This document shows positions 47,757-58,389 of a stretch of DNA of 64,000 nt, piece by piece; within the stretch, counting starts at the first letter, position 1, and every line of letters begins with the position of its first letter. The translations under genes and the position numbers were made by a program. Location: the NCBI GenBank assembly GCA_016647705.1, contig CM028335.1, positions 6,464,579-6,528,578 on the forward strand, written 5' to 3'. Under the pieces are notes generated by a model. It worked only from the letters and a program-made list of their open reading frames with translations, ran no database searches and was not told the DNA's origin. The stretch is from Eucommia ulmoides (lineage: Eukaryota; Streptophyta; Magnoliopsida; Garryales; Eucommiaceae).

Positions 47757-48678
47757 GGAAATGATAACAATTGTGGCCGTTTTTTTTTTCTTTTCTTCTT
47801 CTTCTTCTTCTTTTTTTTTTTTTCTTTAATTTCGGCCACAAGATAGTGGCTTCCCTAGCAAGCTTCCAAAAATTACTCTTAACATCCCACATTTATTTAA
47901 TAATTCCAATAATTACACTTATCACCTAAAAATTATCAAATATATACTTATACCAAAAATTTATGAAATAACCCAAAAAATATTAAACTTATATAAAATA
48001 ATACTTTTCAAAAAAATATAAATTTTGGTGGTATTACAATTCAAGCCCTATTGCAATCTCATGGAATTGTTCATCGGAAGATCGAACCATGCTTCCAAAA
48101 TTTCCAACCCTACATCGTTCTCTCGTCACTTCTATTCAATCCAAGATCCACTATTGTTCAGGTCAGATTTGCACTTGTTGGTGCTTTTTCGATTGTATCA
48201 ACAGTCGTCATTGCCTTTGAGAACGAATCTAGTTCAGAACTAGCTTGAACAAAGGTAGACAGAGCGAAAATGACGCGAGGCTAGAGGAATGCTAAGACAA
48301 CGAAGACAACATAGATAATGGTGACAAAAAGACTACAGGATCTACAGTTTCAACCCCTTTGTTTTTGTTAGAGAGAGAGGGAGCCGAAGAGGGAGGAAGA
48401 TGAGGATGATGACGAATAACTAAAAAATATTATATGATTCTCCAAGTTTTTGAATAGTATAAAAATAGTCCCTAAACAGTCTTTTGACGCAATTTTTAGT
48501 TTTTTTAAAAAAGGACCTTAAATTAACAGTTGACCTTGAGCTTTGACTGTCAGAATTGCAATTTGGGTCAAATTGAACTCAATTTGAATAATAAGGGATC
48601 AAATGTGTCCAACACTAAATAGTGAAGATTAATTAAACATCAATCCTATTTATGAGGGACCAAAAAGATCATTTTCTC
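45252..48678. mobile_element. Mutator-like non-autonomous element, long TIRs, 9-bp TSD
   Basis: The left end (AGGAAAATAATTGTTTTGCCC from 45252) and the inverted right end (GAGAAAATGATCTTTTTGG from 48678) align over more than 120 bp, sharing ATAGGATTG-TGTTTAA, CACTATTTA-TGTTGGA and TTCAATTTGACCCAA. A perfect 9-bp duplication AAAAATATA flanks it (45243-45251 and 48679-48687). Long TIRs and 9-bp duplications are the Mutator signature. No transposase is seen. The interior contains non-repetitive, partly coding-looking DNA (about 46660-46930 continuing at 48043-48420) and a nested solo LTR. Confidence 0.88.
46935..48038 (+). mobile_element. Solo LTR (1104 bp) inside the Mutator-like element
   Basis: It starts TGTAACGACCCGATTTCCC and ends GGTGGTATTACA, typical of a second gypsy-type LTR family. 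A perfect 5-bp duplication ATTCA flanks it (46930-46934 and 48039-48043). It contains an internal 48-bp direct repeat (TCGAATTTATAATTTATCAA, about 47118-47192) and an (AT)n run (47718-47753). No primer site or interior follows. Confidence 0.85.
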
Positions 48679-48837
48679 AAAAATATACTAAAGTATTACT
48701 AAATATGTTTGAATGCAACTAAAAAATATGTACATGAATATAATTAAAATTATAAGAATGTGATATTATAAATGTTTAACCATACATAAGTGTAAAAATA
48801 TATTAAAAATATAACTAAATATTCATGAATAAGGTTA

Positions 48838-51715
48838 ATACCACCCCCTCAACTATTGACCGGAATCACGGGAATCCCCTCAACTTTAAAAACTACATAG
48901 GAGACATCTTGAACTATTTGATTAAAGGACACTGAGACCTCTGTTCATTTTTTATTCCGAAAATACCATTTGAAAAGTCAACTCATTTTTTTTTTTACTA
49001 AAATAACCTTATTCTATTTATCTAAGGACTAAATTACCCTTGTTTTAAATGTGATGTTCAAAATAAAATTTAATAAAATTTTAAGGGTACAAATTTTAAT
49101 AAAAGTGTTGCTTTTTGGTCTTCACTCTTCAGCCATGTTCTCTGTTCCACTACCACACCACACCACACCACATCCTCCCACACCGACAGTAAACACCACG
49201 ACTACATCCGGTCACTAGCACCACCACCTCATCCTCCATTTCTCAATTTCTCTCATCTCTTCTCTTCTCTTTCTCTCTCTCTCTCTCTCTATTCTCTCAT
49301 CCCCAAATTGATTCTTTGTCTCTCTTTCTCTCTCTCTCTCCGAAGTTTTGAAGCTTCTTCATTCAAGACTTACAAGATTTCGATTCCATCTTTAATTAAT
49401 TATCCTACACTCCTACTACTCTCAAATCCAGCAATCATTGGCAATTCATTGAGAAAACCCATTGAAACCCTAAACCAATTCCGCCGTCTCGAGAAAACCC
49501 TAAAATTTTGCCAACCTCTGATTCACTATCGCCGTTCTTCATCAGATCGTACACGAATTTCGACCGTGGAATCAGAATTGAATCAAAACTTCTCGAGAAA
49601 AACCCTAATCTCATTTAGTCAAAACCTAGATTCTTATCGACCTCTAATTCATCTCTGGCTATTGAGAAAAGCGAACATTCAATAATTGAGCAAGACGATC
49701 TACAGTTTGAGAAAAACGATGACAGTGCTAGGTTTGGTTTAATTGGGTTTAAGACTCACTGTTATCAACGGTCTCCATCATCCAAATCTGTTTCTAAAAA
49801 AATCAGGATGGACAACAATTTCGACGGTTTGGCTCCCTCACCTTCATGCGTTGTTCGCCGTCGATTATCTTCTACGGCTTCGGTTTTGGCATTGCGGATG
49901 AAATGTGATTTTTATTGATTTGATCTGAGTTTTTGAGTGTTTCTCTCGGTTGCAATTTGATATGAGTTTTTGAACCAAATCTATTGTTTGGTTTGGTGGT
50001 GCAGAGAATCAGTGGTGGGATCAATTTTGAAAGAGGGTAGAATGAGTAGATCTAAGGTTGTGTTTGGGTAAGGGATTTGGCAAATTCAACGAATTTATGA
50101 AATGATATGATTTCAAATTCCTAGATTTTGACATCCCATAATTGCACAAATTCCTTGTTAGATAACTATTTGAGCTGAAATATTTGATCGTGTAATTTAT
50201 AATTCTTTGTTTGGATATGTAAAGTATTTGTAAACAGAATTATCCCAATTCTATCCCTCCCATCTCAAAAACCCTAATTTGCATGAATTTCATTGAGCTC
50301 AATTCTATCCCTCCTATCTTAATCGAACCCAAATCAAACAAACCCCAAATCTGGACAACGACAACGAAGAATCACAGTCGCAATTGGAAACAGACGATGA
50401 AGAATGATTGGAATCAATCAAACCCTAAATCAGAATCAATCGTAGATGATGAACAAATGAAGATGAATAAGCGAAGAGGATGACGACGACGCAGATGAGA
50501 GAAGAAGGCCTCAGATCGGCGACAAAAAAGAAGATGATGAAGAAGAGGACGATGGTGACATAGATGAGAAAATAGGGCCTCAATTTGGCGGCGAAGAAGA
50601 AGACGACGAAGAAGAGGACAACAACAGTCGTCGTGAAGGGCTCGTCATTAGTGGTAGCGGTCGTAGCAAGAAAGAGGGGCGTTGTCATGAGGCTGGCTCA
50701 GTCGCAAAAGAGGGAGTAAAATTTGTGAAATTCTCCTTTGAGTGGATTTGGCAAATGCAAGCTCTCCCAAATGGATTTCGAAATCCTTCATTTCCTTATT
50801 TTTTAAGATAAATCCATCCCTTCTAAAACCCAAACAAGGGATTTGTAAAAAGAAAATTTTAAAATCCTCTAATCAAATGAAATCTCCCTAGAAATCCTTT
50901 ACCTAAACATAGCCTAATATTCTTTTGCAATCGTCTTCTTCAGCTTCTATTAGGTTGAAAAATGATTGAAAAAATAGATCATGGGAGATCGAAGAATCGG
51001 AACTCCAATTGCATGAGGAAGATGGCAAATGGTTCGTTTTCCCCACCAAATCTTCCTTTCTTCATCATCGTCGTGCCATATCTCCCCACCCTCGGCATCA
51101 CCGCCATCCCCTTCGCTAAACCAACAAACCCGATCTATCTCCCCGAGCTTCACATCCAGTAAGATTCACGTCCAACGGAGTTCCTTCTCGCCCCTCGCCC
51201 CAAATCCGTTGTCACGACAGATCCTTTGCGGCGATGGAATCTCACAACTTTCACTGCATTATTTATTTATTTCAGATGGTGTTATTGGGGGTCGAACGGA
51301 TTTGCTCCGTTTCTTCATTTTATTTTCTGTTAATTTTTTTTTTTCATTTGGTTAGGCTGTTGAAGCTAAAGAAGAATTGGAGAGGGATGAACTGATGAAG
51401 AAAATGCACTGGTGATTGTGATTTGTAAAATACACTTTGACCCTTAAATTTTAGATTAGTGTTGTCATTAACCCAAGATAGGAAGGAAAAAAAAAAAAGG
51501 AAAAAAAAATGTAAAGGAAAGGGATAAGGGCAATTTGGTCATTTACTATCTTAGATTATTTTATTATTTTTCTGATCAGAATTAGTAAGGTAAAAATGGT
51601 CAGTTCATTAAAAAAAGCTCTGGTAGGGTGTCGTTGTGGTAATTTTGAAAGTTAAGGAAGTGTATGTGAAATATCACTCTAGTTGGGGGGGGTGTAAGTG
51701 ATATTACTCCTTTAA
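48838..51715. mobile_element. Possible second long-TIR element carrying gene-like fragments
   Basis: The left end (GTTAATACCACCCCCTCAAC) and the inverted right end (GTAATATCACTTACACCCC...CCTTAACTTTCAAAATTACC) are similar in layout but diverged, and I found no clear target duplication. Inside are a CT-rich, 5'-UTR-like tract followed by a frame without stops (49308-49685, AAACCCTAA-rich), a Tourist-like MITE and a third gene-like block (about 51000-51350). If the ends are real this would resemble a Pack-MULE. None of the inner frames is recognised. Confidence 0.4.
50056..50915. mobile_element. Tourist-like (PIF/Harbinger) MITE, 860 bp
   Basis: The ends GGTTGTGTTTGGGTAAGGG and, inverted, GGCTATGTTTAGGTAAAGG are flanked by TAA on both sides (50053-50055 and 50916-50918), the 3-bp duplication of PIF/Harbinger elements. 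The interior has GA-rich repeats and no transposase. Confidence 0.75.
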
Positions 51716-51854
51716 CCAAATGTATGAATATAATTAAAACAAAGCACATAAATGAATGTAAAAATAATAATAAGTGAACGTAAGTACAAAAATAACTAGA
51801 TGAGTGGGGAAAAAATATATCAAAAAATATACTGAAAATTAAACTTTAAAATAG

Positions 51855-52664
51855 AGGGTTTATACTAATGACCTCCCTTTCTTTTGGCCTTAAACCTGTT
51901 AACCATTTTGTCATTTACAAATATCAGTCAGTTCCGTTGTCATTTTGGTCAATGACCACTTACCTCCTTTATGACATAAATTCCCTTCTATTATTTTTTT
52001 TAAAAAAAAATTATATTTTTATTTTTATAAAAAATAATTAACATCTCCTTATTTTTAAAGTTATAATTTTCACCGTTAATTTTTTAAATAATTATATTTA
52101 CCTCACCTTACCACAACCACCCATTGCCACCGGAGAGAGAGAGAGAGAGAGAGGTTGGTGGTGGGGAGAGAGAGGGGGAAAAGGAATATGTTTTATTTAT
52201 TTATATATTATTATTTTTTAATAAAAGGGTAAAAAATATATATTTTTTAAAATGGGGATGTTAATGTAAAAAAAATAAAAAATGAAAATATAGTGGGCAG
52301 TGGGTGGTGGTAGTGGGCGGTGGCAGCGGGCAGTTGCGGTGAGGGTGACGGTAGTGATGGGCCATGGAGGTGGGAGGTGGGTGGTGGTGGTGGCGGTGAG
52401 CGGTTATGGTAGGGTGAGAGGTAAATATAATTATTTAAAAAGTTAAGGGTAAAAATTATAAATTTAAAAATAAGGAGGTGTTAATGAATTTTTATAAAAA
52501 TAAAAATATATATTTTTTTAAAATAACATCAAGGTATTTATGTCATAAAGGGAGGTAAGTGGTCATTGAACAAAATGACAAGAGGATTGACTGTTATTTG
52601 AAAAATGACAAGGAAAATATCTGATTCAAGGTCAAAAGACAAATGAGGTCATTGATATAAACCC
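51855..52664. mobile_element. Foldback element with arms of about 310 bp
   Basis: 51855 to about 52165 and about 52355-52664 are reverse complements with modest divergence (left GGGTTTATACTAATGACC, inverted right GGGTTTATATCAATGACC; inner parts share TAAATATAATTATTTAAAAA). The centre is GAGA and GGTGGT simple sequence. The flanks TTAAAATAG and TTAAAATGT match at 7 of 9, hinting at a Mutator-type duplication. Confidence 0.75.
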
Positions 52665-53060
52665 TTAAAATGTATTAAAAAATAAGCTAAAAGGTAACCA
52701 AACAATGCACAAAAAATGCAACTAAACTACACTATCAATATAACTGAAAATTACAATTAAAAAAAAGAAGAAGATACATTTAACTTAAAATTTTCCAACA
52801 ACCAGCAGTCAAACCTCTAGCCACTGGTGGCCAGAGGTCCAGCAGCAACAGGTGACGACGGCCGGTGATGCAAATTCTAATGAGAACATTTGTCTAGAAA
52901 TAAGAGAACATTTATCCAAAGACAAAACACAAGATAAAACATATTAATGTCGACTCAAATTGACTTAGCGTAAATTATGATTAAACCACAGAATAAATTA
53001 CGATCATCCCTAAAAATTCATTTATTTTCGATTTTTCTGGTTTTTGTTTTTATCTCATAC
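52665..53060. other. Spacer downstream of the TNL pseudogene
   Basis: AT-rich DNA with no gene. The TNL reading frame ends at 53061 on the minus strand, so its 3' UTR would lie here. Confidence 0.5.
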
Positions 53061-53606
53061 TCAATAGTCTTGTATAATCGGTCGCCATCCCAAGCGGATA
53101 TCAGGGTATATAACCTTGAAGCCGGAGCTCGTCGTCGCTGTCGCCGCCACCACCACTGTGTTATCATTATCATCATCATTCGGCTTGTAATTCAAATGAA
53201 CTCCGCACTTTTTCACCTTTAAAACAGAAGGTACCCCCACATGAACCTCCACCACAATTTCTTCACCGCCTTCAAGCGGAAACCTAAAATAGTGCCGCGG
53301 AACATAACTTACCCACAAGTTCTCTTCACCGGTGATCTGTGTCCAAGCTCACGGTGAAAGATGTCCCTCCACACCGTTGGTGATGTCCTGGATCGTGGCC
53401 GTTGGAGCATCGATGGCGGGGCATTCAATGTCAGAAGATTATTTCTTAGTCATGTAAACCACCCAAAGAGTCATTCCGATGAATTTTAAATCAAGAGCTA
53501 ATGGTGCCTGGAAACACATTAAGGATCCTGTGGTCTAGTACTCGAACCAATCCGGAATCTCTCCCTTTAGAAAATAGATGTTGAAGCGGCTATATTTAGA
53601 CTGACC
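53061..53606 (-). pseudogene. TNL C-terminal exon (C-JID domain), decayed
   Basis: After acceptor AACAG the minus strand reads through FNIYFLKGEIPDWFEY then a stop, LALDLKFIGMTLWVVYMTKK then a stop, and ENLWVSYVPRHYFRFPLEGG followed by LKVKKCGVHLNYKPN. The GxxIPxWF and V-K-x-C-G-V-x-L-x-Y signatures are those of the C-JID (post-LRR) domain of TNLs, which helps recognise effectors in known receptors. At least three in-frame stops (about 53548, 53443 and 53353) disable it. The final frame ends at 53061. Confidence 0.85.
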
Positions 53607-53735
53607 CTGTTACATTGAAAAATCAATGTCCTACCATGAAGTAATAGATGGGGACGAGATCGAGGACGGGGAGAGGGTTCCCATCAACCAAATGAATTGA
53701 GAGAGAGATAGAGAGAGATAAAGAGAGAGGCCTAC

Positions 53736-54145
53736 CCCAAAGAAAGTATCCGTCAAAGTACCGGCAACATTGTTCAAACCTTGAATCTCAGACAAACTAG
53801 TACAATTGGTGAGGCGTAGATACCGTCGAAAATTCATCGGATTGGGCTTGATCACTAGTTTCTAAAGTGAAGTGTCGTCTTCTAAATTTAAATAAAGCAG
53901 ATTAGGAGGGAGCTAAGTCAGTGACAATAGATTTTTGCAGCCATTTAGCAGCAGCGTAGAAAGCCTTGACATTTCCTTTATGCTTGACGGCAGGCTACAA
54001 AACTTGTTTTGAGACAAGTCCATGACTTCTAGCAACGATAAACTCCCCAGATCGTTGGGGATGTCTCCTTCGTGCAAATTGTACCCCTTAAGCTGCAAGT
54101 ATCTGAGCGACCACAAACCCGCAATCGAAGGTGGTAAGAATCTAC
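53736..54145 (-). pseudogene. TNL LRR exon (3' LRRs), decayed
   Basis: The minus strand shows LPPSIAGLWSLRYLQLKGYN, then IPNDLGSLSLLEVMDLSQNK and LPSSIKEMSRLSTLLLNGCK, three LRR units of about 23 residues. RLTNCTSLSEIQGLNN follows in a shifted frame, the usual last LRR before the C-JID. A donor GTAGGC follows at 53735. The 5' border near an AG at about 54145 is approximate. Confidence 0.8.
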
Positions 54146-54381
54146 TGGTACTTGTTACAAATATATACATATAACAAGTATAGTCAAATAGCGCTTGGAG
54201 GCAGGTAATCGCCATCTTTAAAGTGATATTTGCTCACACTCTTTTTTAGCATAAAACCAAGTCTTGAAAGCTATAGATAGCAATTTTGGAGATTTTTTAG
54301 TTATTATTTCGAGTTGTTCTGTAGAGAAAAGTGATTCGCGAATTCAAAGTGTTTTTGGTCCCTCGAAAAAGTTACAATTTC

Positions 54382-55859
54382 TGTTGAATCCCATGTGTTA
54401 CCTCATTTGAGTAATATATAAGTCTAGGGCAATCTCATCTCTCAAAGTGTTACCCCCTTTGGATTTTTCCATGGTATTAGAGTCAATGTTGCCCCCATAT
54501 TCGTTCACAATGGTTTGGCAAAGTCCACCTTATATAGAAAGCTCAGGACAATCCTCATTTTACTAGGTGTCTTTTGAGAGTGAGTTAATTCCATTGAATT
54601 TCTAAAGAAATCCACTTCTCTAGAGATGCCTTTTGAAAGTGACTTAGGCTTATTGGATTTCTACAATTTCTATAGAGGTATATTTTCATGATAGTCGCAA
54701 CCTTGAAGATTGCAACCTTTAATCTGAAGACTTGTAACTCTTGGACTAAGACGACAATTAAAATAACTATCATTATGAATTTTCAACAACTTAAAAAAAA
54801 ATTAATTGAAATAACATGTAGTGCATCTTGCCTAAGTGCCACCATCTAAGAGCCCTCTAGCCCACCCTACGCAATTGTGAGTTTCAAGTGTCATGCCTTT
54901 CTTTTTGTATGGAAGGAGCATACCTTAATAGTCTGTATGGATCGAGCAAAAAAAATGGGAAAAGAAAAAGAAGGAAACCAGCTTGCATGTTTGGATGGAG
55001 AGGAAGGGAAGGCGAGGAGGGAAGATTTGGAAGGAAACTATTTACTCTCTCCTCTCAATCTTTCTTTAATTTTACTATTTTATACTCATTCAATATATTT
55101 TATTATAAACTATATTTTATTAATATCTATTGAATCTCACATTGCTTGTGTTACTTGATCCTGAGCTACATATAACGCCTAGTGCAATCCTCATCTTTCA
55201 AGACATCTTTCAAGAGTGAGTTAGAACTATTAGGTTCCTACATGGTATCAGATCTAGGCCTTTTGTCTGATGTTGTACGTGTTGAATCTCACACCAAATT
55301 GGGTCTCCCGATATCCGTTTGCAGTGGTTTGTCAAAGTGCAGCATGAGGGGACTTGTTAAATCCCACATCAATGTTGGATCCCCTGATATCCATTCGTAG
55401 TGGTTTGGCAAAGTCCACCATACTCGTGAGGGGGCTTGTTGTATCTCACATCACTTGTATTACCTAATCGTGAGCTATATATAGAGCCTAATGCAATCCT
55501 TATCTATGAAAGTGAGTTAGACCCATTGGGTTTTTACATGGTATTAGAGCTAGTTTTTTTTGTCTGACGTCGAGTGTGTTGAATCCCATATCAATGTTAG
55601 ACCCCCGATATCCATTTATAGTAGTTTGTCAAAGTTCACCCTGTGCGTGAGGTGGCAATTTGAATCCCACATTGTGTTGGTCCCCTCGATATCTATTCGT
55701 AGTAGTTTGACAAAGTCCACCCTAGCATGAGGGGGCGTGTTGAATCCCACATCGCTTGTGTTACCTGATCTTGAGCTATATATAAAATCTAGGGAAATCC
55801 TCCTCTTACAAGGTGTCTTTATAGTGTAAGTGAGTCCTAGTAGATTTCAATCTCCTACA
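54382..55859 (+). mobile_element. TRIM-like cluster: tandem short LTRs in the TNL intron
   Basis: Related LTRs of about 100-120 bp, TGTTGAATCCCACAT...TTCCTACA, occur at 55128-55242, 55437-55538 and 55738-55859. The first two are followed by primer-site words (TGGTATCAGATC at 55243, TGGTATTAGAGC at 55539). Each later LTR is preceded by a GTGAGGGGGC-type purine tract. The two interiors (about 195 bp) share TTTGTCTGA, GATATCCATT and TGGTTTGGCAAAGTCCACC and have no coding capacity. A degenerate LTR with primer site (54382-54483) and LTR scraps (to 54664) lie upstream. The arrangement LTR-int-LTR-int-LTR fits a terminal-repeat retrotransposon in miniature multiplied by recombination. Confidence 0.72.
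54665..55127. other. TNL intron DNA between TRIM pieces
   Basis: No exon or element is recognised. The 93-codon and 81-codon open frames at 54877-55158 are lysine/glutamate-rich translations of purine-rich DNA with no family resemblance. Confidence 0.5.
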
Positions 55860-56104
55860 TGTACCTGTGTGTGTATGAAGGGTATAATAGTCATATTATA
55901 TAATGAAAAATGGATTCTTCCTCTTCATCAAAACACAAGAAAGGAAAGACAATTTTCCTGTCTTTCCCCCCTCATCTCACTTTCCTTTCTTCCCTCTAAA
56001 CTAAATGTAAAGTGTAAGTGTCAAACTATATAGATATCAACAAAGTTTGCTCACTTTAAAGACTAGGATAGACACTTCTTTATATTACAGACAAAAATTC
56101 AACC

Positions 56105-56521
56105 GTACCTGTGTTTCTTTTGGGGGACATCTAAGAGAAAAAAAATGGGAGCCAAAATCTGGAGGACAATATCTTGTTGCAGCCATGCAGTGAAAAAGTG
56201 GTGAGGTTCTTCAGTAAAGCAAAAGAGAATGGTAGTTTTCTAATCCCGGTTCCTTTTGCTTGAATCACTATTAAAGCTTCCATGTATCCCAGGTTCTCAG
56301 GCAGCGTCTGTAGATTGGAGCAACCCATGAGGTTGATAAATTTAAGGGACTTTAGCCTGCAAATGGTGTCACGGATGCCCCTGAGGTTCCTACAGTCTCT
56401 CAAATAGACTTGTACAACCGTAAAGCAACAATTTCTCCAACTTTGGTGCTCCAGCAAAGTTGGGGGTGTATGTTAGGCTTTCACAGTGGCTGAGATCTAG
56501 TATCTTTAGATTTTTCAGGAA
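56105..56521 (-). pseudogene. TNL LRR exon (5' LRRs), decayed
   Basis: The minus strand reads LKNLKILDLSHCESLTYTPN, then PKLEKLLLYGCTSL. A deletion with frameshift follows, then RDCRNLRGIRDTICRLKSLK, LMGCSNLQTLPENLGYMEAL and GIRKLPFSFALLKNLTTFSL. These are TNL LRRs of the 'LxLxxCxxLxxLPxxIxxLxSL' type. The exon would start at 56521, but the preceding dinucleotide is AA rather than AG. A donor-like CAG|GTACGG ends it near 56105. Confidence 0.82.
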
Positions 56522-56583
56522 TTGTTGAAACAAACAAAGAGAACAATCGAATTAGGGTTCTTAAGTTTGACATATTCGTATAC

Positions 56584-56859
56584 CTTCTGGCCTTGCCAGA
56601 CCCGCTTAAAGCTACTGAATTTCAAGTCAAGAACAACGACATTATGTAGATGAAACTCCGAGGGTATAGATTTCATAGGACAATAGTTCCAGCGTAGCCA
56701 CCTTAGTTCCTTTGAAATATGATTGTAGTTCCGGTTGAGATGCATGCGATTGGCTTGAAGTAGCCTTAGGTTAGGCATCCTTGCAAATGCTTTCCCATCC
56801 AAATTCATTTCCTTGGAAATAGGCATGGGAATGTCTAAACCTTCAACCGCTTCTGTTCC
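56584..56859 (-). pseudogene. TNL exon 3 (NB-LRR linker and first LRR)
   Basis: From acceptor TATAG the frame gives GTEAVEGLDIPMPISKEMNL, then FARMPNLRLLQ, then KELRWLRWNYCPMKSIPSEF and VVVLDLKFSSFKRVWQGQK, and donor GTATAC follows. G-T-E-A-V-E-G-L and L-R-W-L-x-W are hallmarks of the third TNL exon. It is 276 bp, in phase 0, and carries no stop. The open frame continuing past 56584 reads into intron. Confidence 0.87.
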
Positions 56860-56947
56860 CTATATTATCGAAAAATGTTTAAGATAGAGAATTTTGATAA
56901 AACTCAGTATCAATATAGTGTATTTTTTTTTTTTTTTTTTTTTTTAT

Positions 56948-58052
56948 CTTGTTATTTTTCAGAACATGGCGTACGTCTTCATGAAACCAAAGTTTGCTCC
57001 TCTTTCCAACATATTTGAGTGATTTTTTGCGAACAATCTCTCTTCCTATGTCCTGAACCAAATCATGCATCCTCACCTCATTTAGCTGAGTAATTGTAAG
57101 CAAGCGCCTGCTTGTTAGTATGTTGATTCCGATCTCTGGAAAGAGGCCACAAGCATCCAGTATATTCATGGTGTAGTCCTTGTCCATTCCAACAAAAAAA
57201 CATGCAATATCAAGGAAAATTTCCTTCACTTTGTCATTGTTTAGCCCATCGAAACTTATCCTGAGTTGCTTTTGGATTTGATTGTGAGGGATCTGTTTCA
57301 ATTTCTCAAAGGCACTCCTCCATTCCGGGATGCTTCTTCCATGGAAATAGGAACCCAAAACTTCTAGTGCTAGCGGAAGCCCATTGGTGTAACGGACTAT
57401 ATCATTCGTGAGCTCCAAGTAGTCGTCTTTGGGCGTAGTCTCTACGAAGGCGTAATGGCTGAAGAGTTGAAGAGACTGATCGTGCGTGAATTCTTTGACC
57501 TCATATCTGTCATTGACTTTAGCTTTACTAAGCAAACCCTCATCTCTGGTTGTTATGATGATTCTGCTTCCTGGACCAAACCAATTATGGGCACCCGCCA
57601 ACGAGTTTAACTGCTCTAACTGGTCGAGATCATCAAGAACGACGAGAACCCTTTTGCAGCGGAGCCTTTCCTTGATTAGCATTGTTCCCTTGTGGAAGTT
57701 GTGGACCTTGAGGCTTTTACTACTTAGAATCTCCAAGAGAAGTTGTTCTTGCAATCAACTCCGATCACCGTTGTGTTTCTCCCAGGCTTCTCTGACGTTT
57801 GGGAGGAAGCAGCTACCTTCATAGTTCTGGAAATTTAGTTTGTAGATGACTTTGGCGATGGTTGTTTTGCCTATTCCACCCATCCCGTATATTCCAATCA
57901 TGTGGACAACATTCGACTCCTCAGTTAATAGGGAATTTATCTCTTTGACACAAGTATCTATTCCAACCAGGTGCTTGGTGACACTCAGAGGTACATGATT
58001 TACTACGCATAGAATCTCGTTGACGATTTTCTAGATGAACTTGGGTTCGTAC
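56948..58052 (-). pseudogene. TNL exon 2 (NB-ARC domain), two stops
   Basis: The exon opens at acceptor CCAACAG with Y-E-P-K-F-I, then TAG (58033-58031). Beyond it lie the P-loop GIYGMGGIGKTTIAK (about 57865-57910), RNBS-A, a TGA stop (57757-57755), kinase-2 RVLVVLDDLDQ, RNBS-B GSRIIITTRDE, GLPLALEVLGS and MHDLVQDIGREIVR (the MHD switch motif). All nucleotide-binding motifs are present; apart from the two stops the 1105-bp frame is open. The expected donor after the final AAG reads AT, next to a poly(A) run on the minus strand. The inverted partial copy at 58208-58389 has CAG where this exon has the first TAG. Confidence 0.9.
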
Positions 58053-58389
58053 CTGTTGGTTTTAATTAGAAAAAGAAATATCAGAGTCCGATAAATGAAG
58101 GCAGGTTGAAGATCGTAGGCGCTAATATGATGACAAGAAATTTCAAATAATCTATCACTTTTCAAGTTTAGCACATAATGCCTAAATTTGCTTGATTCAT
58201 TTCTGTCAGATTATTTGAAATTTCTTGTCATCATATTAGCGCCTACGATCTTCAACCTGCCTTCATTTATCGGACTCTGATATTTCTTTTTCTGATTAAA
58301 GCCAACAGGTACGAACCCAAGTTCATCCAGAAAATCGTCAACGAGATTCTATGCGTAGTAAATCATGTACCTCTGAGTGTCACCAAGCA
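57972..58389. repeat. 182-bp inverted duplication of the NB-ARC exon start, 54-bp spacer
   Basis: 57972-58153 and 58208-58389 are reverse complements with only a few differences. Each arm holds the intron end, the acceptor and about 80 bp of exon 2 coding sequence. Differences include CAG/TAG at the first stop codon and GATTAAAG versus the corresponding AATTAAAA near the acceptor. A transcript through this region would fold into a near-perfect hairpin of about 180 bp. The outer right end abuts a T-run (58390-58402). Confidence 0.95.

Noticed and set aside
57486..57824. Plus-strand 112-codon open frame over the NB-ARC exon
   Set aside because: It is antisense to a clearly recognisable NB-ARC coding region.
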